From assembly GCA_022818135.1 (NCBI GenBank), contig JAFMSR010000018.1, positions 17,160,286 to 17,224,285 on the forward strand: a stretch of DNA of 64,000 nt, written 5' to 3'. Each line of letters starts with the position of its first letter. Within the stretch, counting starts at the first letter, position 1. A program made the translations under genes and the position numbers. Of the stretch, positions 11,361 through 21,364 are shown piece after piece. Under the pieces are notes generated by a model. That model had not been told where the DNA came from, searched no databases, and was given only the letters and a program-made list of their open reading frames with translations. This DNA is from Saxidomus purpurata. Its lineage: Eukaryota > Mollusca > Bivalvia > Venerida > Veneridae.

Positions 11361-12661
11361 CCACGTGACATTAGCTCCATATTAAGGCATGTCACTTTTG
11401 ACTCTTTGTATCGAGTGTCCGCCGTCTCGTCGCATTTTAAGGAACACCGCAATGTCAGGAAATCTGCTAAAGGAGCGCTCTCTGTGGTTGATTAAGCTTG
11501 AGAAGCACCCTGGAAAGAGATGGTATCTTGTTGGCAAAGCTTGAAAAATTGTTATAATTACTTCCTTAGGACAAGCATCTGCTGCAATTGTAAATGTGTG
11601 TTTATGCACACTTCTGTGTGGTATTTGGAAAAGTAATTTCAAACTTATATGTTCGCTGTATTTCCTTTCTGTATGGCCTGTGATGTATACTAGTACACCA
11701 TTTCCCCTTGTCGAGTCGGTATCTCTAAAGAGTAGTCATTCGAGTTAGTACACGGCTATGTCCAAATATACTGCTTCAGTATGTTCGGTTGGTCCCATCT
11801 AGACTCCTCAGTTTTGCTAGTTACTTCTTTAGTTTTCATTTCCATGTCAGCCTTCTGTCAAATGTCCAATCTAAGTGTGTCGTCCGCATCTGACAAAGGA
11901 TTACTACCGAATGCCCTGGCATTTTGCTTCGGTGACAGAGTGAACAGGATGGTGAATAGACATGGGTTTGAGTTAATGACACACAAATGCACTTGTAGTC
12001 TTTCCATCTACATTCGATTGACCCGTTTTAAATAAACCTTCCCTAAATGTAACTGAAAGCCTAAAATAACGAGGTTTTATTTCTAATCTCATTTGCGCCG
12101 GTCCGACTGACAGATTAGTTTCGGTAGGTGTGTTGAAATATTTGAACTTCTCAATCATCTCTTGCGTCTTCTTCGTAAGATAATCAGTTCCAGTGTCGCG
12201 GTCGTTTCTTTTGGCGGGGTTCGAGCTCATAACGTACGAATTATTTGAGTTTGTCTGTATTGTCTTAGCACGCAAAGTCTGGATATTAACAGAAACTGTT
12301 AATGTTTCATAACAAAACATTCTTTTTTGGTTTTGAAGAACTTCGCTTAACCCGCAGTACAAAGTTACTTCATGTTATTCAAAAACAATTTTTCAACAGC
12401 ACATACTAACTTACAGCAATATATTTGCTTTGATCATAGTTATTTACGTTTATTACATGTTGCATGATAAAATACAACATAAAAGCAATATATTCTATAA
12501 CTTTATTTATTATTTATTATTAATAGGTCTACCAATTCAATATTCAAAGTTTAATATGGAGGTTTCTGATAATTGTAGTAGATGCTTGTAAAGATATTTT
12601 CTATTGGATGACAAATTCCGTTCTGTGGTTTCAATCACTGCGTGATCCAATAAATGGAAAT

Positions 12662-12745
12662 GTAGCATCGGCAGCGTAGTGGTAAAGCGTCCGCTACTTG
12701 TGATTCGTATGCAAGAGGTCATGGGTTCGATCCCGTGCCGCAACA
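12662..12745 (+). repeat. tRNA-derived SINE head
   Basis: GTAGTGGTAAAGCG (A-box/D-arm-like, about 12676-12689) and a perfect B-box GGTTCGATCCC at 12724-12734, followed by a non-tRNA body (GACAGCTCCCATGCTGCGG...). A cloverleaf is not intact. The open frame antisense to it is a by-product. Confidence 0.65.
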
Positions 12746-12854
12746 TACCAAAGATAAGTAAAATTGAACTGACAGCTCCCATGCTGCGGTTTGGCATTAG
12801 AAATACCAAGAAGAACAAGAGAAACGTCATTTCTCTGTGAAAATGTGGCTTCTT

Positions 12855-12924
12855 TTTACCTGAAACCTGGTTTGTCGCAAAATAGCTTTGTAGTCAATAT
12901 TGCCATTAATATATATGTGTAGGA
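12855..12924. repeat. Left copy of a 60-70 bp direct repeat
   Basis: TTTTTACCTGAAACCTGGT through GCCATTAATATATATGTGTAGGAC. It is repeated at 13304-13361 in the same orientation with a small deletion. The copies bracket the TIR element at 12909-13183. Confidence 0.7.
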
Positions 12925-13183
12925 CCCCGGATGTAAAAATGGGAACAAAGGTGAAAATGATCACTCTAACCTAACTCTAACTCCCATTTGTAAAAACTTT
13001 CTACGTATGTGAAAAAAGTTGTAAAGTTTTGAAATATCGGGTAAAAGTATTTCACATTTGAGATAGGGTATGGGTTAAGGTTGTCGAAAGTTTTCAAATA
13101 GGGGGTAAAATTATTTCACGTTTGTGACTACATGTATTTCACTATTCTTACCATTTTCACATTTTGGGGTCCTACATATATGC
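12909..13183. mobile_element. Small MITE-like element with AGGACCCC inverted ends
   Basis: Left end ATATATGTGTAGGACCCC..ATGTAAAAATGG; right end, read on the minus strand, ATATATGTAGGACCCCAAAATGTGAAAATGG. Length about 275 bp with no coding capacity. Interior contains CTAACCTAAC-type runs. Confidence 0.6.
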
Positions 13184-13303
13184 AATAATAAATAGATTTC
13201 TTGATCTTTGTTAGTTTTTCGATGATTTTGAAATTAAAAGATCGAGCTATGCTGACTCGCCACTTTGCAAGCTTAGTGTTTGAAATTATTTGTGTCCAAT
13301 TGT

Positions 13304-13361
13304 TTTTACCTGAAACCTGGTATGTGTAGCCAATATTGCCATTAATATATATGTGTAGGAC
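13304..13361. repeat. Right copy of the 60-70 bp direct repeat
   Basis: Near-identical to 12855-12924, including the ATTAATATATATGTGTAGGAC end. This suggests a segmental duplication, or a second truncated copy of the MITE with its flank. Confidence 0.7.
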
Positions 13362-13432
13362 TTGGGTAAATCAATATTTATATAACAAGTCAGTAGCTGA
13401 TTTACAAAAAATAAGTTCAACACTAAGTACTA

Positions 13433-13518
13433 GGTTAATGTCCATTTGATGCATTTACTTCAATAAATTGGTCGCGCGGCCAATTTATTGAAGTAAATGC
13501 ATCAAAATGAACACTAAC
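13433..13518. repeat. 86-bp nearly perfect palindrome
   Basis: Arms 13446-13471 and 13480-13505 are exact inverted copies (TTGATGCATTTACTTCAATA...). The centre is GGTCGCGCGGCC, and the outer part GGTTAATGTCCAT / ATGAACACTAACC pairs with two mismatches. It can form a cruciform with essentially no loop. Confidence 0.85.
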
Positions 13519-14138
13519 CTAACACTAACCTTTTTATTCTGCTGAAAAGTCACCAATATTCTCTCACAATAATACAGTAAAGTATAAGGTGCATTTAGGT
13601 TTTAATGATAATTGAAGTAGAGAGCAATGGTTCACATTCGGACGATTAGATTATCAGCATTATTGAAATGGGACAAAGGCTAACATTGGGCTGATTGGGT
13701 TATCATAAATATTGAAATACTACAAAACATCAGGTAAATAGTAAACATTCCATGTCTGTTTACGTGTTATTCTTCCATCTTAAAGTACGTTTCGAAAGGA
13801 AATTTTATGAAACAATGGAAAAGGTTTTCATCTAAAAACTTTTCGAGTTATTTCTTATTATCGATTACCTATATAACTGTGTCTGCTGATTTTCTCTTTA
13901 AAATAACTGTATACCTTGTATACACCTAGCAAAGGCATAGTCTGAACCAGACACACTACACACCAGCTATTCGGCTGAAAACTGACTTTCCTCTTCATTC
14001 TCTACCATTTTCCTTTTTTTTCTACATCATTTTTTCCTTTTAAACCATAAACCTTTAAGTAAACAATTCATCATAACAGCCTAACGATTGAAGTTTGAAC
14101 GATAGAATTGCTGATCTGTGAAACTTGCTCACTCAAAG

Positions 14139-14209
14139 TGATTCGAAGTAAGCGTTAAGGGGGCGGTCGCACAACCTAATTGTCGCCGGTTTGAACCCAG
14201 CTTGGTCAC
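14139..14209 (+). repeat. Degenerate tRNA-derived SINE head
   Basis: B-box-like GGTTTGAACCC at 14188-14198. The outer GTGATTCGAAG and CTTGGTCAC can still partly pair like an acceptor stem. It lies just inside the right inverted repeat at 14303-14437. Confidence 0.5.
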
Positions 14210-14302
14210 GATAGCTTTTTAAGACACTGGATGAAACAGGCCCTTGGCATGTATCATTAGTATGTATTTTTTCCTGAAATCTGTAAAATTTATATGAAAA
14301 TT

Positions 14303-14437
14303 GATACCTAATTTATCAGTATTGTTTGTCATAAACGAGCACTTAGTGAAGCAGATAGAATCCCTATGTTCTTACCATGTTGTGAATGTCTGAAATCGAT
14401 AAATGTCGTCTGCTGTCTGGCCGCAAAGTAAATAGTG
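14303..14437. repeat. Right copy of the 4-kb-spaced inverted repeat
   Basis: Reverse complement of 10063-10195 along about 130 bp, including AATCGATAAATGTCGTCTGC and AAACGAGCACTTA.TGAAGC. Confidence 0.65.
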
Positions 14438-14439
14438 TA

Positions 14440-15548
14440 AAAGTGTTTCTAAGTAATTGCATAAATAACTTAAACTCTTGATGGTGTGTTAGTGTGTCTA
14501 TTTTTGTTTTGACGCAAAAACGGAATCACGCTGTCTGTTGCCTCTTGTATCTTTGTAAACGATACAAAGTGATACAGTTTATTACATTCCAGTTTCACTT
14601 TGACATTAAAAAAATCACGACATGGATATTATCACGTAAGGGCTCTTACCAGAGAAATGAGATATTAATTATACTGGAAAATGTTCTAAATGGTTTATTA
14701 CGCTCTTAAGTTTTAAAGAAAAAAATCTAAATGGACTGTTTTGTTCAATCATAAGCTTTGTTAAAGCTCCTTTTTAAATCTAAGACCACCAGGACCCGTG
14801 ATTATAAAACTGTTTTCATGCTCGATTCTGTTTCGTGCTCAGACTTTGTGTCTATATATTATCACATCATTTAACAAGACAGTTATTGATAAAATGTGTC
14901 TAACATGCTTTCTGTAAGACTTTCCAATGACTTTCAACATTGTTTCACTTTGCAACAGGTGAAAAACAGTAAACGTTCAAACCGGATTGAGCATGGAAAC
15001 AAGATTTGTAGTCAAATTCTCTGACATGAAATTGCTTAAGTCACTAAATTTAATTTTTGCTACTATTCTGTATGCTTTAAAGAGACATACCCTACATCTA
15101 GCAGATTATATTCTCGAAACATAGATAATGTGTGCAATGAACGTAAAATGAGAAATAAATAAAATTTTAAAGAACAACATATATCGTAAAATGCTTCCTT
15201 TAACCAAAGTTAATCAATAAAGAGGCATTCTGTAATAAATCGCATCCATCCGTTAATTGTACAACAACAACTCTACATAGGTTATTGAATGGTTTACGGT
15301 ATTGCAACCTATTTTAAAACGCTGATTTTATCGATAATGACTGGATAGGTAAGTTATAATATTTCAGAATGTTCTATTAGTTATGTGTTTGATGTCATTT
15401 AGTTTGACATCAGTTATAGGGTATGTCCCTTTAAAGCTTTTCAAAAAGCTTGATGTTCCCAATCTTTAAATGAAAATCAACAGATATGAATGCTGCAAAA
15501 CGTGGGAGCTTTCCTTTAAACTTATTTTGCATTTAACGAATTTTGAGG
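14440..15548. other. No gene recognised
   Basis: AT-rich sequence with only short, unsupported frames (for example around 14494-14709). No RNA gene or element end seen. Confidence 0.4.
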
Positions 15549-15870
15549 AAACGAAATACGTGCTCAGTCTATCCATTGAATGTTTTCTTCAAACCTATTT
15601 TAATTAAAGGAATGTTAAGAAACGAAATACGTGCTCAGTCTATCCATTGAATGTTTTCTTCAAACCTATTTTAATTAAAGGAATGTTAAGAAACGAAATA
15701 CGTGCTCAGTCTATCCATTGAATGTTTTCTTCAAACCTATTTTAATTAAAGGAATGTTAAGAAACGAAATATGTGCTCAGTCTATCCATTGAAAGTTATC
15801 TTTTTATACCTATTTTAATTAAAGGAATGTTAAGAAAGGAAATATTTGCCCAGTCAATTTTTTTACTGGT
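15549..15870. repeat. 71-bp minisatellite, about 4.4 copies
   Basis: The marker GTGCTCAGTCTATCC recurs at 15560, 15631, 15702 and 15773 (exact period 71), then in diverged form at about 15846. The middle copies are almost identical and the last is decayed, so expansion occurred from the left. Confidence 0.95.
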
Positions 15871-15874
15871 TTCC

Positions 15875-17457
15875 TTATTTAAACTTTTTTTGTGATATTC
15901 ACAGACTTCTATTAAGCTGAAACGGCAACTGTTCTTTAGTTTAATCTGTTTTTGCTGTGTGTTAAAAAGCTTACTTACATTTAAGAAAAAGATATCATTG
16001 GCAGTATTGGCATTCTTACGATGTATCTAGCTTGAAAAAAAATCTAGTTTACTAGGTTGATTCTCCTTTATCTGTCCTATTCTGATAGTATATACTAGCC
16101 TAGCTGACCTATTAATTTATATTTCGCTTCATTGAATGTACATACGCCGTATTCAGGTATGACAAATTCAGAGTCTTGGTATAATTTTGACATAAAAGAT
16201 GACTAAAATATAATAAAAATACCTTTAAGTGATATATACACAAATGAATATACTTTTTACTCTTCGCTTGCTTAAAAGTAAAATGAAACCAGACTCACTA
16301 ACTTATCATTTTGCTTTTTGCTTGCAGCAAGTATATGATCATGCACTGTGCCTGCTTGCATATCTAGCCCTAACTGCTTCGTTCATGTGCAACTCGCTCC
16401 AATCCCATTTATTTCTAAGCCAAAGTTCTTGCATGGCAAGAATTGCGGTTCATGAATAAAGAGTTTCTAGTTACTTGTGTTTGATGAGGTCCAATAGGTT
16501 TTGTTGGCTTTTGTGCAATTTCTCTATCTCCCTCTTTCTGCTTTAGATGAATTTATCGTTACAACACCCCCGCTCTGTTCGGGAGAAATCAATTCTACTA
16601 TTATTCCGCCGAAATTTACTGTCTGATTCCAACGCTTGATTTTGATGACGGCTTAGACTAGTCTTGATGTGTAATTTTTTACAGAAAACATAGAATTAAT
16701 GTTGTCTCAAAGAGAAAATTGTTATTCCAACTACATGTTTACTTATAATCGAAAAGTTCATTAAGTGGATTTCTTTGATTAAAGCACTCTGGTGTCTAAA
16801 TACCGCAATGGATGGAAGGGGACAGACATTTGTAAATTGTGTCCCTCTTTGTGTGGAAGCGGTGCCTGATTGCTTGCATGCATTTGTAATATTCGGTTCT
16901 ACTTTTTTTTCAGTAATACAATTTATGTCACACTTAGATATGGAAAACACGCTTTTTGGTTTTAGAGAACAACAATCAAGTTTAGCTATAAATTTGATAC
17001 AGATGCAAACTAAAAAAACATAACACTATCCACAGATGGAGCCAAGGCATTTTATAACATTTCATAAGTGTAAGACTACTTGGGAATGGTCCTCCGACCC
17101 CCAATTGCCATGTGATTGAGGTAATAAATGGGGTGAAACTGAAAATAAATACAATTAAGGCATGTAATATTTGTTTACATTTTGTAACTCACGAAGAACT
17201 AACACATTCATAATAGTAAGTTGTATTATCTAAAATATATTTCCACAAATTGTCATTTAATTCTGAATTTTCCTTTAGATTTGAGAGAAAAAGAGGTTCG
17301 GACGTTTTGGTTGCTTTTCTCTGATTAATCATGCGATGGTGCGTCGACTTGATTGCATATTTCAGCAAAAGGCAAAGCATTTCTATATAGCAATTTGAGA
17401 CAAACCTCTATATTGGATATTTTTACTGGATATAGTGGATTCAACACAAGACACTCG
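15875..17457. other. No confirmed gene
   Basis: Mostly AT-rich. A TTTTTGCTTGCAG acceptor-like site at about 16327 opens a 42-codon frame that ends in TAA within an AATAAAG motif near 16455. This could be a terminal exon, but nothing else supports it. Confidence 0.3.
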
Positions 17458-17714
17458 TAACTCCTTTATTTATATGGAGCCGCCGTGGCGCAGTGGTAGC
17501 GCGTTCGCCTCAGGATCGAAGGGCCCCGGGTTCGATCCCTACCATAGCCATGTCGGTAGTGTCCTTAGGCAAGACACAATAATTCCACATTGCCTCTCTC
17601 TCTCTTCGAGGTTGATTCCATCTGGAATGAGTCTCGAGAGCGATTAATCTAAGTTGTAATAACTTGTTTCGCAATCGAGAATAAATAAATTAGTATAAAC
17701 TAACTCCTTTATTT
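17458..17714 (+). mobile_element. tRNA-derived SINE with perfect 14-bp target-site duplication
   Basis: Flanked by identical TAACTCCTTTATTT at 17458-17471 and 17701-17714. The 229-bp insert starts with a tRNA-like head: A-box TGGCGCAGTGGTAGCGCG from 17486 and B-box GGTTCGATCCC at 17529-17539. A body follows with GTCCTTAGGCAAGACACAATAA, a CT-rich stretch and GAATGAGTCTCGAGAGCG, then an AT-rich end (ATAAATAAATTAG). The intact duplication indicates LINE-mediated retroposition on the plus strand. Confidence 0.9.
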
Positions 17715-19430
17715 CATATAACTTTCGACTGTTTTGTGTTGAATCCTCGAATTGCTCGCATTAACCTCATTGGGCCTCTTGGCTGGTGACATTTAGCAGC
17801 AGTATTTTCCATCCAAATGTTTATGAGCGCAATCAAAAGTGAATTAAAAGACATTCATCGGTAAGATAAACACGTTTTTTTTTTCAAAAGTATGTAACTC
17901 ATGCTGTGAGAAAATGCAACTTGTTATGTTAAACCATCAGTACTCTCTCTGGAGAATTTGAATCATTTACAGTGATATGGTCATTTTAAGTCATCTAGAC
18001 CAAATTAATATGACAGCTTTGAACTTCATACCAAGTATTTTTACTTTAACATAGTAATGGCTCTTTTGTTTAAACGTTACCACGCCAATTTGAAAATGCG
18101 GGGAATCGCGTGGTCCGAATTCGTGTCAAACACGTAAACATGGCGGCTTTTTAGCGTCGGTTCGACCAGAAAATAACCATAAAATCAGGTATTGCTTTAT
18201 TACTACAGAATTTCGGAATTTGTGCTATAGCCCACCTTATGGTCATTAGAGAGCCCTTTCCGACGATGTATGGACAAGTTTTCAAACGCTCATCGATTTT
18301 GAGAACACTTCAACACAAATCTTTACCGACCAAATTTTGCAGTGGTGTTGTCCACGCACAAAACAACAATATTTACGAAATGTTGTCTGTAAGACGTTTG
18401 TGCTGAATCAAAGTACCCTAAATGCCTTTTGTACATTAAACTAGTCTAGAGAGTCTTTATCTTTTCCAATTTTGACCATTAATATTTTGTTTGAGCAAAT
18501 ATAGAACAATTTTGAACAAGTTTGCGTATTTGAACCTTAAAGTTGAAACTATTGACACTTTTGAACAAGCAACTGACTGTATTCTGGACTAAACAAGACG
18601 AGACAAATATACCGACCATAAAGTTTCAGATATATTATATGATTTCGAAAAACAAAAGTTTTTCTACAGAGATCGCTTTTAGAAACATGTTTTGTTAAAA
18701 AATGCCATGAAAAAAATCATGAATGTCCATGTACTTTTAAATGCAAATTACCAAATATCTCAATTGTGTTATCAAAGATAGAATACGGCTGTAATAGTCA
18801 ATGAAATAATTCGTGAATTTTAAAGACGAATGATTAATCTCACAGATAAAACAAAACTATGCCTTGATGTATGTTTTATCAACGAATATTAGCATTAAAA
18901 TAGAAAGCCTAAAAGTTAGTCAGTTTTGGTTTACATATCTGATGTTTGTAATATCAGATTGGTTTCAAGCCATACTTACTGTACTGTGTTGTTCAGTAAT
19001 TTTGACTGCTCGTGCGTTAATGGGATGGTTGTATTTAATGTGAATTCCCATCCTTTATCTTAAGAGTTGGGCGTAAAATTTTGATTTGTTTTGCCAAGGG
19101 ATAGAACAAAGTCTAAATTATCGCAAAATAGATCTATTTTTATATGACCATCCTTTAAAGGTCACCTGTGTATAGAGTCACCTTGAACGGGTGTGTTGAT
19201 TACGTTCTTTGAAGTCCATTGACTTCATGAATTGTTTTAACATTGCATGATTCATTAAATTCAGTAAACACGGAAGGAAAAAAAAAGTTGTTACTTCTGT
19301 AACAAAGAAATTTCCTTACGCGTGGACATGGCTTTAAGTTAATATCTGTGTAGAAAATAACCTATTAAAGGATATGTGGCCATATTACAATCAGGGGTTG
19401 TATATTATATGATAAACAACAACTGAACGG
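17715..19430. other. No gene recognised; one CpG-containing, YY1-like site
   Basis: At about 18080-18180 the sequence becomes locally CpG-rich and contains AAACATGGCGGC near 18136, a YY1-type motif often found just downstream of metazoan start sites. No coding exon follows convincingly, so it is noted as a possible alternative promoter only. Confidence 0.3.
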
Positions 19431-19438
19431 ACAAAGTG

Positions 19439-20215
19439 AATCTAACATGTTCATGAGTTGTGGATAAGGAAATTATCCACAACTCAATGGACATGGTAGA
19501 TTTATTTTCTCACCGTTTAAATCGCATTTTCACGAAAGTAAGAAGGAATAAGTGCAAATACAGGATGGGGATGAAATAGAGGATAATTGTTGGTTTCGTT
19601 ATTTCACCGAGTGGGCACCAAAAGGGATATTTTCACGAGTGGCGCAGCCACGAGTGAAAATAACAACTTTTGGTGTTCACGAGTGAAATTAACGTGATAT
19701 TACACCGATGCCAACAATTTTTCTGTTTATTTTATGGTTAAAACTCTACTTTTATTGAGTTTGTTTCTATAAAATATCGAAAATCGCGGGAAACGTCATC
19801 AGAAAACATAGCGCAAATGACGTCATTTAAACGACATCATCGTTGCATGGTTTCCAGCATTAATTACGCTCGGTATACTTTTTGACGTAAATCCGGGTTA
19901 ATGATTGCAAAAACAGTGAAAAATAAAAATGGTGTTTCAAAACTGTGGATTATCACTTTTATTTCACTGAGAAAACTCTATAATTCACTGGAAAACATAA
20001 AATAAAAAATGAAAATCAACTTTTTCTCGAATTTTACTTCCAAACTACTATAGATGGATAGAAAATGAGTTGACTAAGAAAATGAATACCATACAACCCT
20101 ATGTTTATTTAAAAAATAACAATTTTACAGTCATTTTTCGATTTTTATGTCTGCTTACAATCAACGTAAAAAATAGTCCGGCAGCGATGTGAGATAAGCG
20201 ATGTGAGATATAGAG
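19439..20215. mobile_element. Hairpin element, tandem copy 1 (interrupted)
   Basis: Starts with a 64-bp hairpin (19439-19502, arms AATCTAACATGTTCATGAGT and its inverse). A body with TTATTTTCTCACCGTTT.AATCGC follows, then a conserved block (about 20004-20150, GAAAATCAACTTTTTCTCG ... CAGTCATTTTTCGATTTTTA). It ends GGCAGCGATGTGAGATA. Compared with copy 2, a 427-bp insertion splits it at 19577-20003; without it the unit is about 350 bp. Confidence 0.7.
19577..20003. mobile_element. 427-bp element nested in the hairpin element
   Basis: Absent from the matching place in copy 2 (20431-20436) and copy 3 (about 47068), where GATGAAAAAATG or GTGAAAAAATG is continuous. It has its own hairpin near the left end (about 19605-19695, stem TATTTTCACGAGTGGC / GCCACGAGTGAAAATA). 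It also carries a palindromic CRE TGACGTCA at 19818-19825. Confidence 0.55.
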
Positions 20216-20640
20216 AATCTAACATGTTCATGAGTTGTGGATATGGAAATCCCACCGAGGGTTGAGGTACGTCCCAAAAACGAGGCTCTGCCGAGTTTTT
20301 TTGGACGCATCTCAACCCGAGGGTGGGATTTCCTTATCCACATCTCAATGGACATGGTAGATTTATTTTCTCACCGTTTGAATCGCATTTTCTCACAAGT
20401 AAGAAAAAATACGTGTAAATACAGAACGGGGATGAAAAAATGAAAATCAACTTTTTCTCGAATTTTACTTCAAAACTGATATAGATGGATAGGAAATGAT
20501 CTAACTAAGAAAATGAATACCCATAACCCTATGTTTATTTCAAAAATAACAATTTTACAGTCATTTTTCGATTTTTATGTCTGCTTACAATTAACGTAAA
20601 AATAGTCCGGCAGCGATGTGAGATAAGCGATGTGAGATAA
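20216..20640. mobile_element. Hairpin element, tandem copy 2 with enlarged hairpin
   Basis: The outer arms repeat those of copy 1, but the hairpin (20216-20363) has gained an inner palindrome (AAATCCCACC.GAGGGTTGAGG ... CTCAACCCGAGGGTGGGATTT), making it 148 bp. The downstream block (20431-20582) closely matches copy 1. The two copies abut head to tail at GATGTGAGATA / AGAGAATCTAAC. Confidence 0.7.
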
Positions 20641-20810
20641 GTTTATCTCACATGGGTAAATGCGCGGAAATATGTATCTCATAGGTGAGAAAAGATTTTC
20701 CATCACTGCTAAAAAATAGAGATTTTTCTGTCCGGTAAGTGAGAAAAGTTTATCTCACATGGGTAAATGCGCGGAAATATGCATCTCATAGGTGAGAAAA
20801 TATTTTCTTA
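20639..20810. repeat. 108-bp-spaced direct repeat with GTGAGATAAG.TTATCTCAC
   Basis: GTTTATCTCACATGGGTAAATGCGCGGAAATATG..TCTCATAGGTGAGAAAA occurs at about 20639-20700 and again at about 20747-20808. The start forms a small inverted repeat with the preceding GTGAGATAAG, so it may be the terminus of the hairpin element family. Confidence 0.7.
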
Positions 20811-21242
20811 AGAATTTGTAGACACATGTTGCATTTCTATGTTTTCACCTAGAATGTCTACCGTCCAAAATGCGCCAACTTGAATTAAAAAGTAAACTTT
20901 CGTCGAATGTAAGTGCATACGTCTAAAGTTAAAAAGAAAAAAAAATCAGAAAATTCAAAAGAACACTTTAAAGTTATGTAATTAAATGATACGTGTGCGT
21001 GACTGTTAGCAAGGCATTACAATATTTGCAGTAGAGTCAAACATAAGATTTCTGTCTGCTATACTTACTTAGTGAAGTGTTTTACATTAACTTTCTACAT
21101 CGTTTAATCCACATCATCCCTCTGAGTATTTGGCTTTTATCCAAAAACAAAGACGTATATTTTGTTTTGGTTCTAGCAATACGGTGTTCGGTTAAGGCCA
21201 TTGCCTTCTGTCTGATATTGGGTGATACCCCGAAGTTGTGAC

Positions 21243-21360
21243 TACCGTATACGCGAAAACACGAGAAGTAACAATGACTATACGCGAAGTTACGATGCTA
21301 CGCGAAGATACGATGGCATTACGCGAAGATACGATGGCAATGCGCGAAGTTTCGACATCG
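21243..21360. repeat. 21-bp minisatellite of TACGCGAAGTTACGATGGCAT type
   Basis: Five to six imperfect units of ACGCGAAG(A/T)TACGATGGCA. Strikingly CpG-rich for this window. In style it resembles the reiterated GACGTTTCGGCC ends of the 27.2-29.6 kb element, but no inverted partner was found nearby. Confidence 0.75.
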
Positions 21361-21364
21361 TAAC

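Noticed and set aside
11973..12362. 129-codon minus-strand frame, and a B-box-like GAGCTCGAACCCC within it
   Set aside because: No recognisable domain. The B-box-like word lacks a convincing A-box partner, so neither a gene nor a SINE was called.
12962..13535. Telomere-like CTAACCTAAC / ACACTAACCTAACAC runs
   Set aside because: They lack the CCCTAA register of molluscan telomeres and belong to the MITE and palindrome repeats.
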